Positions 25,386 to 35,391 are shown, numbered from the stretch's first letter. The stretch: 64,000 nt of DNA from DATARH01 sp963705325 (GCA_963705325.1 OY970069.1:2418001-2482000), one strand, 5' to 3'. Notes: generated by a model from the letters alone, not told the origin. A program made the numbers and translations.

Positions 25386-27437
25386 ATGACCACTTACGCC
25401 GTCGGCGTCGATATCGGCGGCACCTTCACCGATATCGTCTGCGCCGGGTCGGACGGCTCGCTGCGGCTGATGAAGCGTCCCACCACGCGCGGCGACCCAG
25501 CCGCCGCGGTGCGCGACGCGCTTGCCGCGATGCGCGGCGAATGGGGTATCGACCCGGCTTCCATCGCCCGCTTCGTGCATGGCTCGACCGTCGCCACCAA
25601 CGCCGTCATCGAGCGCAAGGGCGCGCGCACTGGCATCGTCACCACCGCCGGCTTCAGGGACGTGCTCGAGATCGGCCGGCAGATGCGCCACCGCATGTAC
25701 GACCTGATCCTCCGGCCCGAGACCCCGGTCTTTCTCGCCCCCGGCTCACGCCGCAAGGAGGTGCGCGAGCGCGTCTCGGCGCAGGCCGAAATCGTCACCC
25801 CGCTCGACGAGGATGATGTTCGCCGTGTCGCCGCTGAACTCGCCGCCGATGGAGTCGAGGCGATCGCCATCGTCTTTCTGTTCTCGTTTCTCAACCCCGC
25901 GCACGAGCGTCGCGCACGAGAGATCGTCGCCGCCGCCCACCCCGGCATCGCCGTCTCGCTGTCGTCCGAGGTCGATCCCGCCTTCCGCGAATACGAGCGC
26001 ACCGCGGTCACCGCCTTCGACGCCTATCTGAAGCCGGTCGTCGCAGGCTATCTGGCGAGCATGGAGCGCGACCTCGCGACCGCTGGGGTCGCCGCCCCAC
26101 TGCAGATCATGCAGTCGCGCGGCGGCATCAGCTCGGCGGCCAACGCGGCGCGGCGCCCGGTGCGCCTGTTCCTGTCCGGCCCCGCCGCCGGTGTGGTCGG
26201 CGCGCTCTCGGTCGGCAAGGCGGCCGGCGCCGGTGACCTGATCTCGATCGATATCGGTGGCACCAGCTGCGATATCGCGCTGATCAGCGGCGGCGAGCCG
26301 CTGGTGCGCGGCGAGGGCGTCATCGACGGCTACACCGTGCGCGTCCCGATGGTCGACGTCACCGCGATCGGCGCGGGCGGCGGCAGCATCGCGCGCATCG
26401 ACAATTCCGGCGCGCTGCGTGTCGGGCCGCAATCCGCCGGGTCGGAGCCGGGCCCAGCCTGCTATGGCCGCGGCGGCGTCGAGCCCACCGTCACCGACGC
26501 CTCGCTCGTCCTCGGCTATCTCGATCCCGGCTATTTCGCCGCCGGCACCTTGCGTCTCGACCTTGAGCGCGCCCGCGCTGCGCTCGCTCCGCTCGCCGCG
26601 CGTATGGGCGCCTCGGTCGAGACCGCCGCTCTCGGCATCCATCGCGTCGTCAACGCGCAGATGGCCGAGGCGATGCGCCTGGTTTCGATCGGCCGCGGCA
26701 TCGATCCGCGCGGCTACACGCTGGTGCCGTTGGGCGGCGCCGGGCCGCTGCACGCCGCCGCGCTGGCCGCCGAACTCGGCATTTCCTGCATTCTCGTCCC
26801 GCCGCATCCTGGTGTGCTGTCGGCGGCGGGGTTGCTCGCCGCCCCGATCGAGCACGAGCTGTCGGCCGCCTACCCGCAACCGCTGGACGGTGCCGACTGG
26901 GGCGACGTCCAGTCGGTGCTGGCCCGCCTCGACGGCGGCTGCACCCGGCTGATGGCGGGGGAGGGGGTCGGGTTGGACGCGGCGGAAATCCGCCACTTCG
27001 CCGATATCTGCTATATCGGCCAGGGCTACCACCTGGAAATTCCAATCCGCGCCGACGCCTCCGAACCGCTGGCCGCGCTCTACCGCGATTTTCTCGCCGC
27101 GCACGACCGGGTTTACGGTCACGCGACCGAGGCGCCGGCCCGCATCGTCAACCTCCGCGCCCAGCACCGCGTCGCCCCGCCGGCTTTGGCGACGGCGGGG
27201 CCCCTGCTTCGGGTAGCTCCGAGCAACCGCAAATCCCGCCGCCAGGTGTTGATTGATCCGTCATCGGGGGTGGAGACCGCCGACATCTATGATCGCGCGG
27301 CGCTCGCCGTGGGGCGGGAATTCGCCGGTCCGGCGATCGTCGAGCAACCGGACACCACGACCCTCGTGCCGCGCGGCTGGCGCTGCCGCGTCGCAGCCGG
27401 CGAAATCTTGCTGCTGGAGCCGGTAACGGGGCGGTGA
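25386..27437 (+). CDS. hyuA: Hydantoinase/oxoprolinase family protein, HyuA type
   Basis: A 683-residue protein of the expected length for the A subunit (N-methylhydantoinase A / 5-oxoprolinase alpha), an ATP-using amidase with an actin-like fold. The phosphate-binding motif is GVDIGGTFTDIVC at residues 7-19. The second fold shows DLISIDIGGTSCDIALI and PACYGRGGVEPTVTDA. A HyuB subunit normally follows; none is found here, so the partner must be elsewhere or absent. Substrate unknown. Confidence 0.88.
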   Translation: MTTYAVGVDIGGTFTDIVCAGSDGSLRLMKRPTTRGDPAAAVRDALAAMRGEWGIDPASIARFVHGSTVATNAVIERKGARTGIVTTAGFRDVLEIGRQMRHRMYDLILRPETPVFLAPGSRRKEVRERVSAQAEIVTPLDEDDVRRVAAELAADGVEAIAIVFLFSFLNPAHERRAREIVAAAHPGIAVSLSSEVDPAFREYERTAVTAFDAYLKPVVAGYLASMERDLATAGVAAPLQIMQSRGGISSAANAARRPVRLFLSGPAAGVVGALSVGKAAGAGDLISIDIGGTSCDIALISGGEPLVRGEGVIDGYTVRVPMVDVTAIGAGGGSIARIDNSGALRVGPQSAGSEPGPACYGRGGVEPTVTDASLVLGYLDPGYFAAGTLRLDLERARAALAPLAARMGASVETAALGIHRVVNAQMAEAMRLVSIGRGIDPRGYTLVPLGGAGPLHAAALAAELGISCILVPPHPGVLSAAGLLAAPIEHELSAAYPQPLDGADWGDVQSVLARLDGGCTRLMAGEGVGLDAAEIRHFADICYIGQGYHLEIPIRADASEPLAALYRDFLAAHDRVYGHATEAPARIVNLRAQHRVAPPALATAGPLLRVAPSNRKSRRQVLIDPSSGVETADIYDRAALAVGREFAGPAIVEQPDTTTLVPRGWRCRVAAGEILLLEPVTGR

Positions 27438-27533
27438 TCCGGCTTGTCGCGAAGGGTCGGAGGATCCCGATCATAACGGAAAATTAACGCCAAAGGTTTA
27501 GGCCATGCCGACAGTTCGGAAGGAATCGGCGTC

Positions 27534-28577
27534 GTGCGGTATTGGCTATTTACGCTCCTCCTGCTGATGGCTCTTCCGGCCTCCGGTCAAGAGCTCCCCG
27601 ACATCCATCTCAAGGTGGTCGGCGGCCTCGGGCAGACCATCCAGTTCAAGAACTATGAGGAGCCGTTCTGGAGCAAGCAGCTCGCCGAACGCTCCCATGG
27701 GCACATTACCGCGGAAGTGACGCCCTGGGATCAGTTCGGGATCAAGGGCGGCGAGCTGCTGCAGTTCACCCGCCTTGGCGCGATCATGCTCTCGACGGTG
27801 TCCTTGAGCCAGATCGCCAGCGAGGATCCGGAGGCCGCGGCGGTCGATCTCGCCGGCCTCAACCCCGACATCGCAACCTTGCGCCGCAGCATCGACGCGT
27901 ACACGCCGACGCTGCGCGACGTCTACCGCACGCGGTATGGGCTCGAGCTCTTGGCGGTGTGGAGCTACCCGGCGCAGGTCATCTTTTGCAACAAGTCGAT
28001 CAGCAGCCTCGCCGACCTCAAGGGCGTCAAGGTCCGTGTCGCCAGCGCGATGCATTCGGACTTCGTCGAGGGGCTGGGTGGCGTCGGCGTCACCATCCCG
28101 TTCGACGGGCTGATGGACGGGTTGAAGAAGCACGTCGCCGATTGCGCCATCACCGGCGCGATGTCCGGGTACCGCCTTGGTCTGCAAAACGCGACGACGC
28201 ATCTCGACGCTACCACGGTCAGCTGGGGTCCTTATGTCCTCTTCGCCAACCGCACCGCGTGGGAGCACTTGGATCCCCGGGTGCGCGACTTCCTGACGGC
28301 CCAGATCGCCGAGCTCGGCGGCAGGCTCTGGGACGCCGCCGAGCAGGAAACCGAGGAAGGCGTCGCCTGCCTTACCGGTAAGGGAACCTGCACCGCCGGT
28401 CCGCCGGGGAGCATGAAGCTGGTCCCGACCACCGCGGATGACCGCAAGCTGGTGCGGCAGTCCTTTATCAAGGTGGTGTCTCCGCGCTGGTCCGACCGTT
28501 GCGGCCCCGCCTGCGTCACCAATTGGAATCAAACGATCGGCCGCCAGTTCGACATCACCGTCGCCGCGAGCCACTGA
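27534..28577 (+). CDS. DctP-like TRAP-type solute-binding protein
   Basis: A 347-residue protein with a signal peptide (MRYWLFTLLLLMALPASGQ) and the TRAP receptor pattern, including SSLADLKGVKVRVASAMHSDFVEGLGGVGVTIPF. It carries several extra cysteines near the C-terminus (VACLTGKGTCTAG, RCGPACVTNW), unusual for DctP and suggesting disulfides. No DctQ/DctM permease genes are present, and the sensor kinase starts 16 bases downstream. It may therefore present a ligand to that kinase rather than feed a transporter. GTG start. Confidence 0.8.
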   Translation: MRYWLFTLLLLMALPASGQELPDIHLKVVGGLGQTIQFKNYEEPFWSKQLAERSHGHITAEVTPWDQFGIKGGELLQFTRLGAIMLSTVSLSQIASEDPEAAAVDLAGLNPDIATLRRSIDAYTPTLRDVYRTRYGLELLAVWSYPAQVIFCNKSISSLADLKGVKVRVASAMHSDFVEGLGGVGVTIPFDGLMDGLKKHVADCAITGAMSGYRLGLQNATTHLDATTVSWGPYVLFANRTAWEHLDPRVRDFLTAQIAELGGRLWDAAEQETEEGVACLTGKGTCTAGPPGSMKLVPTTADDRKLVRQSFIKVVSPRWSDRCGPACVTNWNQTIGRQFDITVAASH

Positions 28578-28593
28578 GGCAAAGAGCGGACTG

Positions 28594-30756
28594 ATGGCGC
28601 GACCATCGTGGCTTTCGGGCATCACCCGCCTCACCCGCCACGTTCGCCTGCAGAACGCGATGATCGTGCTGTGCACGATCCTCGTCAGCGCCTATGGCGC
28701 CAGCATGTACGGTTCGCTGCACCGGTCATACCGTCAGACTCTCGGCGATGCGACCGGCGCGCTGCAGAGCATCGCCCGCTCCTCCGAGGTGGGTACCAAC
28801 CGGTCGATCTTCGAGATCGACGCCATGCTGCTCGGTGTCGAGCGCATGCTCGACACCATGCTTACCGCCACGCCTCTCGGCGATCCTGCCGTCAAGCAGC
28901 TGCTTAATCAGGTCAACGACCAGACGCTGATCGTTCGCGACATCCTGATCGTCGATCGCGATGGTCATTTGCTCAATAACGCCGGATCGACCGCCACCAC
29001 GCCGGCGCGCGATGTCGCGAACAAGCCGTGGTTTGTCGTGCATCAAAAAGGCGGCCTGCCTTCGCTCTATCTCGGTCGGCCAGAGCGTAGCCGGGCCACC
29101 GGTGGCTGGTCGATTATGATGAGCCGCCCCCTGGTGCTGCACGAAAAAACCGTCGGCGTGATTGCCGCCGAGGTCCCGATCACCGTCTTCACCGATTTCT
29201 ATAATTCCGTGGTGGCGAACGGGGCCGCGCATGTCGCGCTACTGATGGACGACGGCACCTTGGTGGCGAGCGAGCCGCATCGCGAGGAGGCGATTGGCCA
29301 CCCCCAGACCGATATGGCCGCTGTGCTCGATGCCGCCGCGCAAAGCCGCGCCGGGGTCATCGCCACCTCGGCAAGTGACGCCGACGACGTCAACATCGTC
29401 AGCTTCGAACGTATACCGGCGCGCCCGCTGATCCTCACCGCCTCGCGCGGGCGCGACGACATCCTCACTCAGTGGCGCTCTGAATGCGTCGGCTCGGTGG
29501 TGGCCTTCGTGCTGTTTGCGCTCACCGCCGGGTGCCTGACCTGGATGATGGTGCGGGCGTTCGACCGTCAGCAGCACGCCTCGCTCGAGCTGCGCGCCGG
29601 CGAGGAGAGACTGAAGCGGCAAAGCGATCTGCTGCAGAGCACGCTCGAGAATATGGGCGAGGGCCTCAGCGTGTTCGACCCCAGCGGCCGTCTCATGGCG
29701 TGGAACTCCCGCTTTGTCGAGATGCTCGATCTGCCGACCGATTTGTCCGGCGAGACGACTTTGCAGGACGTGTTGCGACTGCAGGCGGAACGCGGCGACT
29801 TCGGACCGGTCGATACCACGGCTGAGACCAACGGGCGGTTCGAGGCGTTCTTCCGCGACATCCCCTATGTTCGCGAACGCCTGACGCGCAACGGCCGCAC
29901 CTTCCAGATCCGCCGTCGCGCCATGCCCGGCGGGGCGGTTGTTTCGCTCTATTCGGACATTACCGAGCGCAAGGCCGCCGAGATCAAGATGGCGCAGGCC
30001 TGGGCGCAGGCCGAACTCGCCAATCGCGCGAAGGGCGATTTCCTCGCCAATATGAGCCATGAGTTACGCACGCCGCTGAATGCGATCATCGGGTTCTCGG
30101 AGATACTCAGCGGCGAGCATCTTGGTCCCCTAAAGAACCCGCGCTACCTCGAATATTCGAGCGACATTCATTCGAGCGGACTGCATCTGCTGTCGATCAT
30201 CAACGACGTGCTCGACATGTCGAAGATCGAGGCCGGCAAGCTCGACATTCATGAGGAGGAGATCGACGTCCGCCAGCTTCTAGCGAGCAGCCTGCGCATG
30301 GTACGCGAGCGCGCCCGGAAGCAGCAGGTCGAATTGGTGTGCCACGCCGACGACCCGTACCTCGCGATCTTCGCTGACGAGCGGGCGATGAAACAATGTC
30401 TGCTCAATCTTTTGTCGAACGCGGTCAAGTTTTCCAAGGCCGGTGGACGGGTCACCGTCGACGCGCATGTCGATGCCGAGAACCGCACCGTGATCACCAT
30501 TGCCGACGACGGCATCGGAATGACGGAGCAAGAGCAGGAGCGGGCGCTGCAACCGTTCGGTCAGGCCCACAGCTCGACCACCCGCACCTATGGCGGCACC
30601 GGGCTCGGTCTGCCGATCACCCAGGGCCTCGCCGAGGCCCATGGCGGCAGCTTGTCGATCGTCAGCAGTCCGGGTACTGGGACCACCGTGTCGATAACCT
30701 TACCGGCCGAGCGCACCCGGACGACGCCCGCCGCTCAGTTCGCCGTCCGCGCCTAG
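28594..30756 (+). CDS. Membrane-bound sensor histidine kinase
   Basis: A 720-residue kinase. TM1 is near residues 18-38, a periplasmic Cache-like sensor follows to about residue 300, and TM2 is SVVAFVLFALTAGCLTWMMV. A PAS domain comes next (LLQSTLENMGEGLSVFDPSGRLMAWN...ITERK). His489 in MSHELRTPLNAIIGFSEI is the phospho-acceptor, and the catalytic domain has NLLSNAVKFS, ADDGIGM and GGTGLGL. No response regulator is adjacent. Co-transcribed with the DctP-like gene. The last 57 bases overlap the convergent MFS gene. Confidence 0.9.
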   Translation: MARPSWLSGITRLTRHVRLQNAMIVLCTILVSAYGASMYGSLHRSYRQTLGDATGALQSIARSSEVGTNRSIFEIDAMLLGVERMLDTMLTATPLGDPAVKQLLNQVNDQTLIVRDILIVDRDGHLLNNAGSTATTPARDVANKPWFVVHQKGGLPSLYLGRPERSRATGGWSIMMSRPLVLHEKTVGVIAAEVPITVFTDFYNSVVANGAAHVALLMDDGTLVASEPHREEAIGHPQTDMAAVLDAAAQSRAGVIATSASDADDVNIVSFERIPARPLILTASRGRDDILTQWRSECVGSVVAFVLFALTAGCLTWMMVRAFDRQQHASLELRAGEERLKRQSDLLQSTLENMGEGLSVFDPSGRLMAWNSRFVEMLDLPTDLSGETTLQDVLRLQAERGDFGPVDTTAETNGRFEAFFRDIPYVRERLTRNGRTFQIRRRAMPGGAVVSLYSDITERKAAEIKMAQAWAQAELANRAKGDFLANMSHELRTPLNAIIGFSEILSGEHLGPLKNPRYLEYSSDIHSSGLHLLSIINDVLDMSKIEAGKLDIHEEEIDVRQLLASSLRMVRERARKQQVELVCHADDPYLAIFADERAMKQCLLNLLSNAVKFSKAGGRVTVDAHVDAENRTVITIADDGIGMTEQEQERALQPFGQAHSSTTRTYGGTGLGLPITQGLAEAHGGSLSIVSSPGTGTTVSITLPAERTRTTPAAQFAVRA

Positions 30757-31998
30757 GCTGGCGGCGAAGCGGGTTACGACTTGTGGCGGCCGCGTCCCGG
30801 TCAGCCAGCGCAGCACGACAATCGCCACCAAGTTCGGCAACGCCAGCACGATAAACGAGGCAGTCCAGGCCCGGCCGCTTTGCGCGCCTCCGGCGAGATC
30901 GAGGATCACGCCGAAGGCAGTCGGCGCCACGAGGCCGGCGGTAAAGCCCAGCATCGAATGGACACCCAGTGTCGCGCCGCGCTGCTCGGGCTTCGCCGCG
31001 GCCACCGTGCCGGCGGTCAGCGCGCCGGAATCCGCCATTACCGTCGCGTAATAGCAGGCCAGCAACCCTACCGAGAGCGCGAACGAGATCTGCCAGGAGA
31101 GGCCGGTGGCGACCCCGAAAACAAAGCCGACTAGCATGATCGCGGTGATCAGATTGGCGCGTCCGAACCGCTTGGCGAATTCGTTACAGCCGATGCTCGA
31201 GGCGATGCCGCCCAGCGAGATGATGGAAGCCAGGGTCGGCGCGTCTAGCCTGCCCGTGCCCCCGGTCGCCGAACCGGCGGCGAAGGTGAGGAACGCGACC
31301 ATCCAGGCGCGCGAGCCGTAAAGCTCCCAGCAATGCGCCACATAGCCGCTGATATAGCCGAGCGCCGGCTTGTTGCGGAATACCAGCCGGTAGCTCTCGA
31401 TAAAGCCGAGGCGGTTGGCGGCCGGGGCGGGGGCCTTCGGCGCCATCAGCAGGAACACGAGAAGCCCCGCGAGCAGCGGGCCCAACGCCGCGAAGGCGAA
31501 GGCAAGCCGCCATGAGGCATGCGCGGAAACGATGCCGGCGAGGAAATAGGAGCCGGCGAGGCCGAACCCGGACAGCGAGGTGTAAAGCGCCGTGGCGCGC
31601 GACTGCAGCGCGTCGTCGATGCGGTCGGACATCGCCTTGAGGCCGGGCATGTAGATACCGGCGAAGCCGATCCCGAACAGCGCCTGCGCGATCATCGCAC
31701 CGACGAAGCCGTTGGCGAACAGCGCGAATGCCGCGGAGCCGCCGGCCGCGAGCAGGGTGGAGCCGAGATAGATGCGGCGCGCGTCGATGCGGTCGCTGAG
31801 GCTTGTCAGCACCGGCACCGAACCGACATAGCCAAAAAACAGGATGCCGCCGACTAACCCCGCCGCGGCATTGCTGAGGCCCCAGTCGGTGCGCAGCACC
31901 GGGAGCAGCGCGGGATAGGTGGCGAACCCTGCCATGCACAGGATCTCCGCCGTGCACATCAGCGCCACCAGGCGCGGACTGCTGGTGACGCGGGTCAT
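30700..31998 (-). CDS. MFS transporter
   Basis: A 432-residue major facilitator with about 12 transmembrane helices. The loop 2-3 motif is visible as GYVGSVPVLTSLSDRIDARRIYLGSTL, and a second half follows a central cytoplasmic loop (LMAPKAPAPAANRLGFIESYR). It is the last gene of the GNAT-DUF6356-MFS unit, overlapping its neighbour by four bases, so it is likely driven from the repeat-containing promoter at 33.02-33.07 kb. Transported compound unknown; an efflux role for a locally made product is a guess. Confidence 0.88.
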   Translation of the reverse strand: MTRVTSSPRLVALMCTAEILCMAGFATYPALLPVLRTDWGLSNAAAGLVGGILFFGYVGSVPVLTSLSDRIDARRIYLGSTLLAAGGSAAFALFANGFVGAMIAQALFGIGFAGIYMPGLKAMSDRIDDALQSRATALYTSLSGFGLAGSYFLAGIVSAHASWRLAFAFAALGPLLAGLLVFLLMAPKAPAPAANRLGFIESYRLVFRNKPALGYISGYVAHCWELYGSRAWMVAFLTFAAGSATGGTGRLDAPTLASIISLGGIASSIGCNEFAKRFGRANLITAIMLVGFVFGVATGLSWQISFALSVGLLACYYATVMADSGALTAGTVAAAKPEQRGATLGVHSMLGFTAGLVAPTAFGVILDLAGGAQSGRAWTASFIVLALPNLVAIVVLRWLTGTRPPQVVTRFAASLGADGELSGGRRPGALGR

Positions 31999-32264
31999 GC
32001 GGCGCGGACCCGGTTGCTGCGTTGGGGAACGGAGCGTTGGCGGCGGCTCGGGACCATCTGCGCGCGGCGGTTGACCACCATCTTGTCGTGGAGCGACCTG
32101 ATCACCCCCGAGCCGGTGTGAGTGAAGAGAAACGGCAGGACGGCGTGAACGAGACAGGCAATACCGCCGCGGATCATGCTGAATGCAAAGCCCGATGCCT
32201 TCTGCAGGTGCTCGATATAGCTCTCCCCGACCGAGGCGGGGTGTTCGCTGAAAGATACTTTCAT
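31995..32264 (-). CDS. DUF6356 family protein
   Basis: An 89-residue protein matching the DUF6356 pattern: F.EHPASVGESYIEHLQKASGFAFSM..GGIACLVHAVLPFLF..TGSGVIRSLHDKMV. One membrane helix is likely in the middle. Function unknown. It overlaps both neighbours by four bases, which ties it tightly to the GNAT and MFS genes. Confidence 0.8.
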   Translation of the reverse strand: MKVSFSEHPASVGESYIEHLQKASGFAFSMIRGGIACLVHAVLPFLFTHTGSGVIRSLHDKMVVNRRAQMVPSRRQRSVPQRSNRVRAA

Positions 32265-32944
32265 GGCTTTGCTGCTTCCTGTGGGGCGCCATCTTGGGCG
32301 GCGAGGTGAAAGAGGGTCTGCCAAGGCACGGATGCTGTTTCCGCCGCGCCGCCGCCGAACGCGACGGGCTGATCGGGCTCGAGCTCCTTGCGGTAATAGC
32401 TGCGCACCGTCGCCGAGGTGTCGTTGTAGGTCTTGAGCGAACTGCCGCGCCGGTAGCCCAGGCGTTCGTAGCGGCGATGTGCGTCCAACAGCTTGATGTC
32501 GGACCATAACTCGATTGCATGCGCGCCGCGCTCGCGCGCCTCGTGCTCGACCAGTTGGCAGAGAAAAGTGCCGAGCCCGTTTTTGCGCATCCCGCGCGCG
32601 ACATACAGCTTTTGCAGCTCGACCACGCCGTTCTCGACGCTCTGCGTCAGCGCGACTGTGCCGATAATCTCGCCATTCGCCTCGACCACCCAGAATCGGC
32701 CGCCGTTTCGCGCATAGGCGCTCGCCGGACATAGCAACTCTGGCATGTCGTTGGCAGCGACCAGGGTCTTGCCCGGGTACTCGGACCAAACCTTGGATAC
32801 CAGCGCGACGATCGCGGCGGCGTCATCGTCGCGCGCATAGCGCAACACCAACCCATCGGATCTCCCGATGATCGCGCCAGGCGATACCGGATCGATGCGA
32901 GCGGGCAGGTACTCCCGCGGCGCCGAGCGACTCTCGGTTACCAT
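32261..32944 (-). CDS. GNAT family N-acetyltransferase
   Basis: A 227-residue protein with a GNAT domain: GLVLRYARDDDAAAIVALVSKVW at the start of the fold, FWVVEANGEIIGTVAL, and the acetyl-CoA loop region RGMRKNGLGTFLCQLVEHEARERGA. The substrate is unknown. First gene of the unit; GAGGGTAGGA precedes the ATG. The leader holds a perfect GGGGCC/GGCCCC hairpin (32964-32979) between promoter and start, which might tune expression. Confidence 0.85.
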   Translation of the reverse strand: MVTESRSAPREYLPARIDPVSPGAIIGRSDGLVLRYARDDDAAAIVALVSKVWSEYPGKTLVAANDMPELLCPASAYARNGGRFWVVEANGEIIGTVALTQSVENGVVELQKLYVARGMRKNGLGTFLCQLVEHEARERGAHAIELWSDIKLLDAHRRYERLGYRRGSSLKTYNDTSATVRSYYRKELEPDQPVAFGGGAAETASVPWQTLFHLAAQDGAPQEAAKP

Positions 32945-33017
32945 AATCCTACCCTCAGATACCGGGGCCGTTTGGCCCCTCTTTATCGCTCCGGATTTTT
33001 TTGGAGCAGGGGCCAAG

Positions 33018-33071
33018 TCTCTATGATGCGCGGTAATGCTTCGTGAATTTCGCGTGAATTCAATGCGAATT
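33018..33071 (-). promoter_or_regulatory. SARP-type promoter: four 11-bp-phased direct repeats and TAGAGA
   Basis: On the plus strand four octamers start at 33031, 33042, 33053 and 33064 (CGGTAATG, CGTGAATT, CGTGAATT, TGCGAATT), each exactly 11 bp apart. Reading toward the GNAT gene, the last repeat is followed by 7 bp and then TAGAGA (33018-33023), placed as a -10 element 74 bases from the start codon. SARP/BTAD regulators are known to bind 11-bp-spaced direct repeats next to the -10. The same layout recurs at 38.47-38.52 kb. Confidence 0.65.
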
Positions 33072-33207
33072 CTAATTTATATTAACCCTGTTGAGCGTGG
33101 CTGCCGTGCGCGCCACGAAGGGCAGGACTTGAAGAACGGCTATCGGTCGCTGAGATGTATGGTTGGATCGCGAGACCGCCGAAGGCTCGCACTACGAGGC
33201 CAGTAGA

Positions 33208-35271
33208 ATGACCGAGGCGACGCCGGTGCTGGGTCGACGCTCGGATCGTCGGGGCGTGCCGGAACACGTCAGATTTCATTTGCTCGGCGACATGAAAATT
33301 GTCGCCTCCGATGGCACGGAACTCATCGTCCGCTCCCGGAAGACGCGGGCCATACTTGCGGTATTGTGTCTCGCAGGCGGCAAGAGAGTTTCCCGCAGCC
33401 GCCTCGTCGGGCTGCTTTGGAACCTATCGGCGCATGCCCAAGCGCGCATGAGTCTGCGCCATGCGCTGTCCGAATTGAACGGGCTTTTCAACCGCCACAG
33501 TCCCGATCTGATTGAGATCGACCGGGAGGGCGCCCGCCTCAATACCGCGCTTTGTTGGATCGACGTCCTGGCTGCTCCGGATCGGCCGGAGCGACTCTTG
33601 GACGATATGGATGGCATCTCCGCCGCCTTCGACCAGTGGCTCGCCTCGGAGCGAGCTCAGTTCGACGATGGGAGGCGAGAGAGTCTGGAACGGGACATCG
33701 AACGGCTCGCCCAGGAAAACGCACCCCTTCAGCTGCAGATCGCCGCCGCCCGCAGACTCATTGTTTTCGAGCCGACGCACGAAGGCGCAGTGCGCAGTTT
33801 GATGAAGGCCCTCGTCAAATCCGGAGATCGGCCACAAGCCATCCGCGAATACGAGCGGTGCCGGGAGGCGCTTCAAACGAAGTTGGATTTGCCGCCGTCG
33901 AAAGAGACGCAGGACCTGTATGAGGCGGTCCGGCTGCTGGCCTCGAAGCGCACTCGCGCCATTCCAATCGAGGCTCCCGGCGCCGAGCTCGGCGAGAATG
34001 CCGCTATTCCCTCTCCCAGCGGTCGAGGCGAGACTGCTGCGCCAAAGCAGCACCCCTCGATCGCCGTGCTGCCGTTTCTGGACCTCGCCGACGGCAGGCT
34101 GCCGGCCGGCCTCGCCGATGGGTTGGCGGAGGATCTGATCCAGGTTCTCTCGCGCGTTCCCAATTTCTTTGTGATCTCGCGATTGTCGACCTTGGCTTTC
34201 CGGGATCAGGCCCGCCTGCCGAGAGAGATCGGGGAGGTTCTCGGCGTCAAATATGTCCTCTCGGGCAGCATCAGGCTCGGCGCGCATCGCATGCGGGTTA
34301 CCGCCGAGCTGACGGAGACCGGCAGCGGGGCGGCGCTCTGGCTGGCGACGTTCGACGAGGAATTGGGCGACCTTCTGGAAATCCAGGAACGGCTTGCCTA
34401 CACGATTGTGCGGCGCGTCGCGCCCTATCTGCACGCGGTCGAGCTGAAACGGATCCAGAGTAAACGCCTCACCGATTTGGGGGCCTACGAGCTGCTGCTG
34501 CGTGCCCAGGAAAACATGAACAATTCTTCGCGCGATGTTTTCGACGCGACGGAAGAACTTCTCGACAAGGCGATTGAGCGCGACCCTGGATATGCGGCCG
34601 CGCTCGCCTGGCGGGCGCAGTGGCATGTGTTGCGGATCGGCCAGGGCTGGTCACCGGACCCGGCTTACGATACGGCGCAGGCCGAGGATTTTGCGCGGCG
34701 TGCGATCGAATGCGATGCCTTGGAACCCATGGCCCACGTGGTCTCGGGCCACATAGCTTCGTTTCTGCGCAAGGATTTCGATACTGCCTTCCGCCATTTC
34801 GAGACCGCCCTCGAGCTCAACCCGAATTGCGCTCTCGCTTGGCTGTGGAGTGCCGCATCGCGGGCCTATACCGGCGACGGAGCGCGCGCGGTCCACGAGA
34901 TCCAAAAGGCGATGGCTCTCTCGCCCTATGATCCACGCATGTACGCGTTTAGCGGCATTGCCGGTGTGGCGTACCTTGCCGATGGGCAATACGAACGCGC
35001 CATAGAATATGCCCTGCGTTCGCTGCGGGAGAACAAGACGTACACGAGCTCGCACCGGCTGCTCGTTGTGGCCTACCAACTCGCCGGGCACGCAGACAAG
35101 GCGCGCGAGGCCGCCGCCGAGTTGCTGAAGCTCGAACCGGAACTGACGGTCGAGCAATTCCGCAAGCGGCACCCGAGCCGCGGCCCCCGTACGGAGCTCT
35201 ATTGCGACGCTCTTGCCCGCGCCGGAATACCGACGGGCGCAAAGCGCCACGGCATCGCGCTCGTGTCGTAA
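33208..35271 (+). CDS. BTAD/SARP-type transcriptional regulator with TolB-like and TPR regions
   Basis: A 687-residue protein from ATG 33208 (TTG 33163 also possible). An OmpR-like winged helix occupies roughly residues 20-100 (FHLLGDMKIVASDGTELIVRS, SRSRLVGLLWN). The bacterial transcriptional activator domain runs to about 240 (RALVKSG-type helices, REYERCREALQTKLDLPPSKETQDLY). A TolB-N/FlgO-like segment follows (PSIAVLPFLDLADG...FFVISRLSTLAFRD), then TPR-like helices to the end. It has no ATPase domain. Position between two identical repeat promoters makes it the prime candidate to bind them. Confidence 0.85.
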   Translation: MTEATPVLGRRSDRRGVPEHVRFHLLGDMKIVASDGTELIVRSRKTRAILAVLCLAGGKRVSRSRLVGLLWNLSAHAQARMSLRHALSELNGLFNRHSPDLIEIDREGARLNTALCWIDVLAAPDRPERLLDDMDGISAAFDQWLASERAQFDDGRRESLERDIERLAQENAPLQLQIAAARRLIVFEPTHEGAVRSLMKALVKSGDRPQAIREYERCREALQTKLDLPPSKETQDLYEAVRLLASKRTRAIPIEAPGAELGENAAIPSPSGRGETAAPKQHPSIAVLPFLDLADGRLPAGLADGLAEDLIQVLSRVPNFFVISRLSTLAFRDQARLPREIGEVLGVKYVLSGSIRLGAHRMRVTAELTETGSGAALWLATFDEELGDLLEIQERLAYTIVRRVAPYLHAVELKRIQSKRLTDLGAYELLLRAQENMNNSSRDVFDATEELLDKAIERDPGYAAALAWRAQWHVLRIGQGWSPDPAYDTAQAEDFARRAIECDALEPMAHVVSGHIASFLRKDFDTAFRHFETALELNPNCALAWLWSAASRAYTGDGARAVHEIQKAMALSPYDPRMYAFSGIAGVAYLADGQYERAIEYALRSLRENKTYTSSHRLLVVAYQLAGHADKAREAAAELLKLEPELTVEQFRKRHPSRGPRTELYCDALARAGIPTGAKRHGIALVS

Positions 35272-35391
35272 ATCAAAAAAGTTCCCAACAGATATCTCGC
35301 ATTTTAGCCGTGATAGAGGGTCCGTAAACCAGTCCCTCGCCAATCTCCTCGCAGTCCCGCGCAGGTCGTCGGGTCGATTGAGGAGAAGGAC

